From the NCBI GenBank assembly GCA_963556145.1, contig OY744463.1, forward strand, positions 5,642,001 to 5,706,000: a stretch of DNA of 64,000 nt, read 5' to 3'. The notes under the pieces are model-generated. The model made no database searches. It was not told where the DNA came from and was given only the letters and a program-made list of their open reading frames with translations. The position numbers and the translations under genes were made by a program. The stretch comes from Hygrocybe punicea (Eukaryota > Basidiomycota > Agaricomycetes > Agaricales > Hygrophoraceae). Every line of letters starts with the position of its first letter. Within the stretch, counting starts at the first letter, position 1. Shown here piece after piece: positions 10,715 to 20,920 of this stretch.

Positions 10715-13020
10715 CTAGAGATTATATCCTGAATGTAAAAACCACCCCTGCACAATATTTCTCGTGATGGAGTAGGCAGCTTCAAGCAAGAGGACTTCTG
10801 GGTCCTCTTGCTGCTGCAGGCATGGCCAATGACATTGAATCCAAGTTTTGACTAGGTAGAAAACTCAGAAAGGATGACAGAAACAATAGTGCCACTCACT
10901 GAAGCTGAAACTCTCTTCAATAGGGTTGAAATCGGGGTGGGAGGAAGACAAGGAGAACACCTTGGGCCTCAAGGATCTCACAGATTGTGTGGATGCGGTG
11001 AATAGTACAGTTGTCAAGCACAATGATACTCTGATCTTGTGGATATTGGTTTATCTTGGGAAGCAAGAGAGTGTGATCAAGCTATAGAAGACACAAAGTA
11101 ATAAAAATATGCACCAGATCATTGACAATGAAGTCAAGGAACTCATTGCCATCCAGTGACCCTGGTAGTGATGGGGAAGTTCGGTTCAGTCCGGTTTTCG
11201 GCCTTTTTGCCCCAAACTGAAACCGAATGGTTCGGTTTCTACCAAAAAATCCCAAATCGAAACCGAAACTGACATAAACGGTTTACGTCGGTTTGGTTTC
11301 GGTCCAGACGCGGTCTGAACCGCGAACCGCGTGGGCTGCCTCCCATCTGACCTCGCAAGAGCGCTGCACACGTCAATCGACGTGGCTAGCCTCATTACGA
11401 GGTGGGATTGGGGGTTGGTGGGCTGCACGGCCCTGTCCTAGCGAAACACACGCGTCGAACGCGTGTGTTCCACCTCGGCTGTTGTCGATTGGGTGTGGTG
11501 GTGGTGGTGGTGATGCCCCAACGCGTCAGACGCGTTGTGCACGCGACGACGGGCGTGTTGGCCCCGCGTTGGTCCTGCATTGGTTGTTTTCGGCGAGCGC
11601 GTGGTGGTGGCGTACGGGCCTCTCCGCGTGGGTGTCCCGACGCATCATGCGTGTTGACCCCGCGTTGGCTGCATTGGTGTTGCATGGTGGTGGTGGTGTT
11701 GTGCTGCGTTCCATTATATACAAATAAAATCAATAAAAGAAAGAATAAAAATAACATACCACGAAGGAGCAGGGGTGGATGCACCACCCCCCGCCGCTCG
11801 TTCCACCTCTCTGACTCCCACTCCACCCTGTTCACGTTCGTTTGCATGCGTGCACGTCTTGGACACATTGTTGTTGGCATCTGACGTGGCGGTCCTGGTG
11901 GTTGCGGCCGTCGTGGTGGCAATTGTCATCGTCGTCGTAGTGGTGGTGGTGGTGGCCATGGTGGTAGTGGTGGTGATGGCCGTGGTGGCCGTTGACTGTA
12001 ACTTGCTACTGTTAGTGTCGAATAAAAAAAATGAAAAAATAAACAAAGCATAGGTGGGCGGCAGGGAGTACCCTGCCATGTTTCGTCCACCTCGGGTGCT
12101 CCGTCGTCCTCGTTTGGCGTACGTTGTGGGCGTTCTTGGTGGTTGCAGAAGTGTCTTGGTGACTTTGGAAGTCAGCCAAGTGGCCGACTTGCGAATATCG
12201 GTTTGCGGTTCAAACTCAGTTTGAAACCGTTTCGGCCTGCGGCCAAATCTCCAAACCGGAGACTGAACCGTTCGGTCTCAGCCGAAATTTCCCAAACCGA
12301 AACCGAAACCGGCGGTTTCAGTTCGGTCTAAACCGGGTTTGGGTCGGTCTGAGACCGAACTTCCCCAACACTAGACCCTGGTACCACCCTCACAGCTTCA
12401 TAACCCTCAAGTGACAGTGCAGCAATGAGGCTGTATCGATCTCCCTGGATGAAATTGGTGTGGATAGTGGCCCTGATTCTGGCAGGTGAACGGCCATAGT
12501 AACGGTAGATTGTCCTGTCATCTTTACTTGACTCGTCGACAAAAACAAACTGTTGGGCAGTGAAATGGGTATTCATCTCATCCATCCACTCAGCTCTTGC
12601 ATCTTCATCACGCTCTGCAGCTGCTTTCTGAAGCAACTTGTAGGTGATTCCAGCATCACGTATGTTCTCAAAGAGTGCCATCTTTGAGATCTTGACATTG
12701 TAGGCAACAGCTAGCCAGTCCTGAATTTCATTGAGAAACATGTCAGGAGCTTCTTCAAGAAGCGTTTAGAGGTCATGTGTCATGTCGTTGTTGAGAATGC
12801 AAGAGCAGCCAGTTGTAAGAGGGTGCGGAGGCAGGGGGCTGCCATAGAGTGTTATATTTCTTTCCCAATGCCTAACTGTCCATTTAGAGATACCAAAGAT
12901 CTCAAACATGTCGGGGGGTATGTAGCCATGTTCAAGGAGGCAGATAACTCGCTTGCATATGTCTTTGCTTATCAATTTATTGACCATGGCTGAGAACTGG
13001 CCAATGCCAAGCCAACCCAA
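10715..13020 (-). pseudogene. Tc1/mariner-type DDE transposase, split by a hAT MITE
   Basis: Minus-strand reading gives an N-terminal helix-turn-helix (LEHGYIPPDMFEIFGISKWT near 12900), then FVFVDESSKDDRT carrying the first catalytic Asp (about 12540), then after an interruption SIIVLDNCTIH with the second Asp (about 11015) and PDFNPIEES with the Glu (about 10935). The C-terminus reads EVLLLEAAYSITR and GWFLHSGYNL, stopping at 10715-10717. This is a cut-and-paste transposase of the IS630-Tc1-mariner superfamily. Damage: a 1.2-kb insertion (11166-12373), an in-frame stop near 12768, and a frame change just before PDFNPIEE. It may have short introns, for example 10835-10885. It is not functional as it stands. 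Confidence 0.8.
11166..12373. mobile_element. hAT-type non-autonomous element (MITE), 1208 bp
   Basis: The left end starts TAGTGATGGGGAAGTTCGG and the right end, reverse-complemented, starts TAGTGTTGGGGAAGTTCGG. The 8 bases GACCCTGG directly flank both ends (11158-11165 and 12374-12381). Eight-base target duplications with TAGNG/CAGNG termini are the signature of hAT elements. Subterminal zones are filled with variants of GGTTTCGGTTT in both orientations. The middle is GT/CA-rich simple sequence (GGTGGTGGT and relatives) with no transposase motif, so it must be moved in trans. It sits in the coding region of the mariner-type transposase. Confidence 0.92.
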
Positions 13021-13904
13021 AAAAAAATAAAAAAAGTTGGTGTGGACATTAGTTTCAAGAATCGCTGTAACTCAGATGATATACTGATATTTTTACTTAA
13101 AACATAAAATTCACAGTGATGTCACCATATACATACATTATTATCTTATATGCTAATTGTATATTTCAAGCAAAATCACTTATCGATATTCGTAATAATC
13201 ATACAAATAAAATACAATAAAAGAAAAAAGACTTTGTTCATGCCATATGTAACATTAGCTCAATTACCAAGCACAGCTGTCTTCACGTTATCATCTGTTG
13301 TGCAGCATACAAGGTCATGGAGAAGTGGGGTTGAACAAATGTAAGTCAATTGTAATCATACTGTTTAGGGGCGCAGTTGTATTTGACAGTTGACCTATTA
13401 CGAGTCCCTATAAGGGAATCGTTCTATACGGTGGATTCTCAAACTCAGGGTCAGACTCTAATTTGCCAAGCCGTGGGAACAATTTTGTGAAACTGTGGGA
13501 ACAATTTGGAAGCCCTGGGAATAACTATGAAACCGTGTGACTGGGCGGAGTTGAGTGTGAGAATTTGTTGTCCCAATCGGCAAGAACAATAAGGCAGCTG
13601 GATCACAGCAGCCAAATTTGGAAATGGGTAGTGTTATATCATGTTGGTATTGCAATTGCAATTGGTTTCTGACAATGATCACATGCATTCATAATGCAAT
13701 GCGCCGTGTATGAATGAACAATATGTCAGTGGTATCTGTCATGTAGCCACATCTACTGTGTGTAATAGAATTGTTGATAATGAAATGAGGTCAAACAGTG
13801 TCCATTGTACACTTGTCACACAGGTCCAAATGTGTGCAGTGAGTGTTTGGTAGGTGTCCCAGCTTTAATCTGGCGCAGTCGTTTGCACAAATATCTGTAC
13901 AGTG

Positions 13905-14460
13905 TTTTGGTGGACATGTTCAGTACATGTAAGTAAACCGGTGTGACCGGATATATGACACCGAACACATCGAACATGTTCAGTGTGTTCTGTGGACATG
14001 TTCGGTGCATGTCAGTAAACTAGTATGACCAGATATATGACACCGAACACATTGAACATGTTCGGTGTGTTCGGTGGACATGTTCGGTGCAGGTCAGTGA
14101 ACTGGTATGACCAGATATACTACACCGAACACATCGAACATGTTCGGTGTGTTCGGTGGACATGTTTGGTGCGTGTCAGTAAACTGGTATGACCAGATAT
14201 GTGACACCGAACACATCAAACATGTTCAGTGGACATGTTCGGTGCATGTCAGTACACAGGTATAACCAGATATACTACACTGAACACATCGAACATGTTG
14301 AACCGGTGTGTTCGGTTGACATGTTCGGTGGATGTTGGTAAGCCAATATGACTAGGTATACTACACCAAACACATTGGGTGTGTTTGTTGGACATGTTTG
14401 GTGGATGTCCATCAACCGGTATGACTACTACACCGAACACATCCACCAAACACACCGAAG
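13905..14460. repeat. 82-bp minisatellite rich in GAACATGTTCGGTG
   Basis: A tandem array with a period near 82 bases (cores at 13971, 14053 and 14135). Each unit carries short dyads such as CGAACATGTTCG and the pair CACCGAACA/TGTTCGGTG. Later units (from about 14240) are shortened and scrambled. Related single units continue at 14590-14960. It is non-coding; frames through it simply follow the repeat. Confidence 0.8.
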
Positions 14461-15039
14461 ATGCCGCAGCCTGCATGTGGGGCATTCCCCTTGCACAAAT
14501 AGTCATATGAACAATGTATTCGATGTGTCTGTAGTGTAGCTACATGTACAATGTGTACTAGAATTAATATTAATGCAAGCATTGACTACTTGTCGAACAG
14601 GTCCAAAGTGTTCGGTATGTTCGGTTGATGTCCCAGCCTTTATCTGTGGCATTTCCCTTGCACAAATAGTTGTACGAACAACGTATTCGATGTATCTGTA
14701 GTGTAGCTACCAGTACAATGTGTATTAGAATTAATATTAATGCAAGCATTGACTACTTGCAAAGTGTTTGGTATGTTCGGTAAGGTGTTCGGTTGATGTC
14801 CCAGCCTTCATCTGTGGCATTTCCCTTGCACAAATAGTTGTATGAACAACGTATTCGATGTATCTGTAGCTACATGTACAATGTGTATTAGAATTATCAT
14901 TAATGCAAACATTGACTACTCGTCGTACAGGTTGAAAGTGTTCAGTCAGTGTTCAGTAGATGTCCCAGCCTTTTTCTGATGCATTCCCCTTCCACCAACA
15001 ATTGTACACACATTATATCAGATGTGTCTGTGTTGCAGT

Positions 15040-15411
15040 CACTGGATGCAAGCCATAATATTTCTAATAAAAATATCTTGAAATTGCCTGGAAATTAATC
15101 CATATTATTTTAACATGTCATTTGCAGAGAACATTTACATATTTAGTGCATATTTTTCGTACATTTCTGAGACAGGTATCATAAAGATATGATAAACATT
15201 ATAAGCAAACCAAGATGTTTCAAGACTATGAAATTGTATTTCTTTTAAGATAGCACTCAAGATACTTTTATGATAACTTCCTTTAAAACGAACTGACATT
15301 ATTTAGAAGGTTTTAAATTTTTTCTCACAATGTTGTATTAAAGTAACATGGATTAATTTCCAGATAACTTCACGATATTTTGAGTTGAAATACTATGGCT
15401 TGCATCCAGTG
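15040..15411. mobile_element. 372-bp MITE with about 65-bp inverted ends
   Basis: Both ends start CACTGGATGCAAGCCATA (the right end reverse-complemented), and similarity runs about 65 bases inward. The three bases AGT flank both sides (15037-15039 and 15412-15414). A CACTG terminus with a 3-bp duplication points towards the CACTA/CMC group, but the duplication is too short to be decisive. The interior is AT-rich with no frame. Confidence 0.8.
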
Positions 15412-16697
15412 AGTCATATATAATATGTACATTGAAATCGTTCCCAATGCAAGCAGTGATTTCTTGTCAAAGAGGTATAATACAATGTTCCACCTTCAAC
15501 CCTCGGCAATCCCATTGTAGACATAATAGTATGACCTGTATATTGGATGGGTCTGTACAAGTGCTACATATCCTTGCAATGCACCTCATACTTAATACAT
15601 TATCAATACTGGTAAAATAGGCTGAATGGATTTCAGTAAATCATTGGGCCAGTGTCCCAGACACAGTATGCAGCATTGCAGTGCAACAGACACTGTCTGT
15701 TCCATAAATTCCATTCGTGCATGTCACACCTATCTTCATCATGTGTGCTGGAATTGGTTCAGGTGTTCAACACTGATCAAACTGTTACACAAGAACATTG
15801 TGTCACCAACTTCACAGCTTCATGAATCGGAAGCATTGCTAGTGCACAAGCTGAACCAGTCATCTTGTTGATTCTGGTATCATCAAACCCAGTGATCTTA
15901 TCAAAGTGGTTCCAATACAAGTGCAGTTGGTGTCATTGTACATGTGTTTATTTCTACCATACTCACAGGAGGTCATTCTTGACCCGACAAATAATTCAGA
16001 TACTTAGAGTTTCTGGATATACTTACTATGTATTCTGTAAAACTTTCACAGAGTAACTATGACTACTGATAGAGTAGTAAATTAGTTGTATATATGCCAG
16101 CATGAACACTGCAAACTTGATATGAAAGATGCCAATTTGGGATCTGATATTGCATTATGACAAATTGGAAGGAACAGGGTATAATCAATTATGAAAGCTA
16201 TGTCATTGTAGTATGGTATCTGAATGGTATCTGAATGGCATCAGTATGTAATAATAAAGGAAATATTAATAACTTTGCAAATATTGATTATCATAGCAGC
16301 ATCATAATACTGTATGATTTGTATCCACTTATTCTCTCATTACTAAAAAGGGACGAGTAACCTGCCATGCAAAGCAATGGCCCACACCCCACTAGTTGCT
16401 TCCTAAACATTTCTTTTATGGCTGAGAATATTACATAACGGTGTAGCCCAGAAGACATGACAGTAAGAGAGGAGGTTGATGAACACTCAAGACACTCTAT
16501 GTAGTTTTATTTTTTCTACTCTTTATGTTGCTGAGGTGAGAGGTAGGCTTATTAGAACAATTAGCAGTATACAACATATGCTACCATATGTAACATGCTT
16601 TATGCAATTTAATGTTATTGTTTACTTCGTCATGGAAGAGGAGAGAGGGAAAAAAGAACTCGTTCATGCCATGTGCAGCACTGGCCCACTAAACAAG

Positions 16698-17766
16698 TAT
16701 GTATCGGGAATAACAATGAAAATAGTTTTAATTTATATGTAATTATCTACACATTATTTATATAAAACAGAGATATCTTCTCACATCTCCTGTGTATTCA
16801 GTATCGAGCCCACATATACTATGACCCATCAGGGATTCAGCGGTGCCCTCTATTCAGCATGTCACAGCATGTCACAGTGGTGGTATTCAGATTCCGCTGC
16901 TCGGAGTTTTTATAACTGAAAAACTGTAGTAACGACTTGGAATGAATTCTTCTAAGTACATAAATTGCTGCCCTACATGAAATGAAAAAAATTATAAGGT
17001 GTTTCATTATAGAATGGACTCAGATGGGATGATGGACCATGTTCCATTGGAGCCAATTGGAGATTGGTTGAGAGGTGTAAAGAAGATGACAATGAAGATC
17101 TGCTGGTAGCTGCAAAAGTGCCTGAGTTGACAGAAAATATGATGGACCAGCATTGGACTCCAGAGGTCACATGGACTCAGAATTAGAATGACCAGTGTGG
17201 CGACATCCTAAGGTAGTGAAAATGCCTGCAAATCATGTGTTTTCAGATATCTTGGGGTGTTCTTCCAAATGAGTTTTGATTCAAGCACTGAGTTCAGGAA
17301 CCATACCCTCAGTTTCGCACACGCCGCACACATCGGAAACATTATCGCAGCTATCCAGAGCACCTCTGAGTATTTTTACTAACCTTTTGGATTGAGATTG
17401 AACCCCTCAGAATTCGTACAGCACTGTGGTAGAGTTGGTATTTGATTCCGTTCACAATACCGCTGTGCACCCTTTTAGCGATCACTGAGTGTTTGACAGG
17501 CAACCTGCATGAACAGTAGAGTATCATTGGTTTGAGTAATTGGGGAACTTACCTTATTCTTTCTGACTGCCTCTGCTATTGTAGCATATATACCTCTTGC
17601 TATGCCATTTACAGCAGCTTGAATGTGCTCATTGTATGTGCAGGGTGCTTCTTGGTGGACCATAGGCATGTCATGGTACACAGAGTTGTGTTTAAAACTC
17701 CGACATCAGTCTTTGCTGGCAGAGTGTGACAGATACCGAAAAGTACAACTCTTCCAGATTGCAATA
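16698..17766. other. Spacer between two Helitron-like copies
   Basis: About 1.07 kb separates the right end of the split copy from the right end of the next copy, which points the other way. I see no coding signal: all frames are short and without motifs. Confidence 0.4.
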
Positions 17767-18974
17767 CTTGTTTAGTGGGCCAGTGCTGCACATGGCATGA
17801 ACGAGTTCTTTTTTCCCCCTTCCCACTTCTATGATGAAGTCAACAATAACGTTAAATTGAATAAAGCATGTTACATATTGTATAAGACATATAGCATGTG
17901 TTGTACATTACCAATTACTCTGATAAGCTCACCTCTCACCTCAGCAACATAAAAAGTATAAAAAATAAAACTATGGTTTTGAGTCTTCATCAACCTCCAT
18001 GCTTACTGTCAATGTCTTTTGTACTGCATCATCATGCAATATTCTTAGCAATTAAAGACATGTTTAGGAAGCCATAGGTTAACTACCAAACACAACTGCC
18101 TCTGAACAGTATGATAACAATTGACTTACATTTGTTCAAACCTACTTCTCCATGACCTTGTATGCTGTACAACATATGACAACATGAAGACAGCTGTGCT
18201 TGGTAATTGAGCTAATGTTACATATGGCATGAACAAAGTCTTTTTTCTTTTATTGTATTTTCTTTGTATGATTATTACGAATATCAATAAGGGATTTTGC
18301 TTGAAATATACAATGAGCATATAAGATAATAATGTATGTATATGGTGATATCGCAGTGAATTTTATGTTTTAAGTAAAAATATCAGTATATCATCTAAGT
18401 TTAGCCCATTTCTGCTTATATGGCTGATATTTCCATATATAATAAAAGTGGTCACATGGGACTATGACTCCTGTGATCAGCTCAAAATTTAGCATATATA
18501 GTATAAAATTGCCTTATATGGTTAGACTGGTTACATGCAACTGTTATCATTGCAATCGGTCACATACGACTGTTACCATTGCGATCAGCACAAAATTTGG
18601 TATATAATATCAAAAATTACCTTATATAGTTAGACTGGTCACATATGACTGTCACACCTTGCCTGAAATGTTTATATTAGTCAGCAGTTCAATTTTCAGC
18701 TAATTCCAATGAGAACTGAAGGCAGTATAAGTATTTTGAACATGATTGGGAAGTAATTTGTCTTATGTGAGACATCCCATATTTGGATGCTTATGTAAGC
18801 CACTCCAAACATGGCCCAGATTTTATGTTACATTCCAGCATAAGAAGTAGAATCATATCTCTTGCCCAAAAGGTTTTTTTCTATAGGCGATACAAAAACA
18901 TTAATTAATTAATTAATTAATTAATTATGAACCTTCACTGAACCAGGTCTGATAAAGAACAAGTCTTTTAATAC
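17767..18974 (-). mobile_element. Short non-coding Helitron2-like copy (family 1)
   Basis: On the minus strand this copy runs from a damaged left end near 18974 to a complete right end at 17767 (ACAAG at the tip, hairpin, then the GAACTCGT stretch). The left end keeps the inner arm of the terminal fold and the (TTAA)n run at 18901-18926 but has lost the outer arm. Its body matches the copy at 27324-28510 throughout, including a second, degenerate right-end-like segment in the middle (about 18180-18250). Confidence 0.75.
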
Positions 18975-19121
18975 ATTATTGTGCTTTTCAAAACTAACAC
19001 AGGGTGCGCAGTAGCATATCATATCACACAGTATCTTGAAAGTACTTGACAAGTATACTAAATATCATTACCAGAACTTTCAACATGGTATTGTAACAGT
19101 ATTCAGATATAAACTACAATT

Positions 19122-19152
19122 ACGAGTTCTTTTAATTTATTAAAAGACTCGT
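19122..19152. other. Left-end fold-back of the coding Helitron
   Basis: ACGAGTTCTTTTAA (19122-19135) pairs with TTAAAAGACTCGT (19140-19152) with one bulged base and a 4-base loop. The outer arm is the sequence repeated in inverted form inside the right end. Confidence 0.8.
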
Positions 19153-20019
19153 TCTTTATCAGACCTGGTTCAGTGAGGGTTCGTAATTAATTAATTAATT
19201 AATTGATTGATTAATTAATAAAGTTGATCGCCTATAGACAGAATTTTTTTGGGCAAGAGATATGATTCTACTTCTGATACTGGAAAATAAGATGCAGTTG
19301 GGGCCATGTGTGGACAAGCTTACATAAGCATCCAAATATGGGTTGTCTCAGAAAATACAAACTACCTTCTAATTATATTCAAAATATTCATACTGACTTC
19401 ATTTCTTCTCAGACTCAGCTGAAATTTGAACTGCTGACTAAGATAACCATTTCAGGCAAGGTGTGACAGTCACATGTGACCGATCTAACCATATCAGGTA
19501 ATTTTTGATATTATATACCAAATTGTTTGCTGATCATAATGGTGACAGTCACATGTGACCAGTCTAACCATATAAGGCAATTTTACATAAAGTTTGCTAA
19601 ATTTTATATTGATCACCATAACATTCATTGCATGTAGCAAATCTAATTATATAACACACTAATACACATTTCATCATGTGTTTTGGTCTTCATGGTCCTA
19701 TTTGAGCTTTAGTAAACAAATACAAATAGATGTAAACAAAGACAAATAATATGCTCTCTTATAAATATTATCACTAGACATTTATAAGTGATGTTACAAC
19801 TTGGCCACATAACAAACAAATACAAATAAACAAACCCAATATGGTTAGATTACTTTGTATTTCAATTTTGGTTTTGGTCAAGTTTCTTACATAATCATGA
19901 TTATGTAATCATTAGTCAGATCACCATTTGAACCCAGACTTTGAACCTTATTGTGCTTTTGCTTCTTGAACCTGAACCACTACCTTCCCCATTTAGTGCG
20001 TTAAGTCCGCGTTTTTTGA

Positions 20020-20920
20020 CCTTTTTGGCTTGTTTAAGCTCAGTTTTTCATATGCAGACTCCGAAAAAATGTTTTCTGGATCAGGTGATGTGCCCGGACC
20101 ATTCAGGGTCCAATGCTGACATAAGATTTCCTTTTTTAGACATAAAAGTGCAAAATTCTTCGGATTTTTGTGCTTTTTATTTCCTATGGCTCTGTTTTCT
20201 TTCCTGGACCATTGGTAATGTCTTCAATTTGTATATCTTGTTGTTTGTTAACATAATATATCATTTTACAGCCCATCTCCCTTGCAATTTTCAAAGTATG
20301 TACAAATTTCATGTTTTTTCACCTTTTTGGCTTGTTTAAGCTCAGTTTTCTGTATTCAGACTCCGAAAAACAGCGATCTGGATCAGGTGATGTGCCCAGA
20401 CCATTCAGGGTCCAATGCTGACATAATGTTTCCTTTTATAGACATAAAAGTTGAAAATTCTTCGGATTTTCATGCTTTTTCTTTTCTCTGGCTCTGTTTT
20501 GTCTCATGGACCACCGGTAATGTCTTTTATTAGTGTAAATTATTATTGGTTGACATAATCTATCATTTGACAGCGAACCCCCCTGTCAACATTCAAAGTA
20601 TGTGGAAATTTCACATTTTTTCACCTTTTTTGATTGTATAAGCTCATTTCTCAACCTACAGGTTTACAGTGGTTCATTTCTGGCTCAGGTATGAATGTCT
20701 TACCATTTAAGATCACATGCTGACATAATATTTCCATATATAGCCTTAAAATGTGAAATTTTGTGGATTTTTTCGATTTTTACTGCGCTTTGTGCTGGAA
20801 TTTGTATTGGTATGTTGTTTATTGATCATCTCCAGATATATTTGACATATCCATATTATTATGTAGCTTTTATTTTCAAAAAAACTATAAACCTGTTCAC
20901 AAAAATGTTAAAAATGTCAT
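20020..20920 (+). repeat. Three tandem 301-bp units upstream of the Rep-helicase gene
   Basis: The string CTTTTTGGCTTGTTTAAGCT and what follows recurs at about 20020, 20322 and (more diverged) 20623, so the period is about 301-302 bases. Each unit contains a GTAATGTC...TTTTACAG stretch that looks like an intron. The third unit runs into the first codons of the large open frame. This could be a promoter/leader array or duplicated 5' exons. Confidence 0.7.

Larger units (their letters stand above)
13399..16394 (+). mobile_element. Second, related Helitron2-like family, about 3.0 kb, non-coding
   Basis: The left end reads TACGAGTCCCTATAAGGG and folds on itself (CGA.TCCCT, ATA, AGGGA.TCG). Near the right end AGGGACGAGTAA is followed by a hairpin at 16364-16381 (GCCATGCAAAGCAATGGC: seven base pairs, one bulge) and CCACACCCCACTAG. 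This repeats the architecture of family 1: left-end fold, the same short inverted sequence inside the right end, then a 7-bp hairpin starting GCCATGC and a 12-14-base tail. It lies between T and T in the older family-1 copy. It holds a minisatellite and a MITE but no gene. Confidence 0.7.
13072..16697 (+). mobile_element. Split short Helitron2-like copy (family 1), left tip missing
   Basis: Two pieces, 13072-13398 and about 16395-16697, match consecutive parts of the other short copies (17767-18974 and 27324-28510, reverse-complemented). The gap is a later 3-kb insertion. The right end is complete: AAAAAAGAACTCGT, a hairpin, then CCACTAAACAAG ending at 16697. The left third, with the terminal hairpin, is absent. 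No coding content. Confidence 0.75.

Noticed and set aside
11293..12079. Frames of 90-175 codons in the hAT MITE
   Set aside because: They follow GGT/CCA simple sequence and mirror each other on both strands; no transposase motif.
13150..13344. Small frames such as 13150-13344 and 18126-18320 as a conserved gene
   Set aside because: They are the same stretch of the Helitron2-like non-coding body in two copies; similarity comes from the element.
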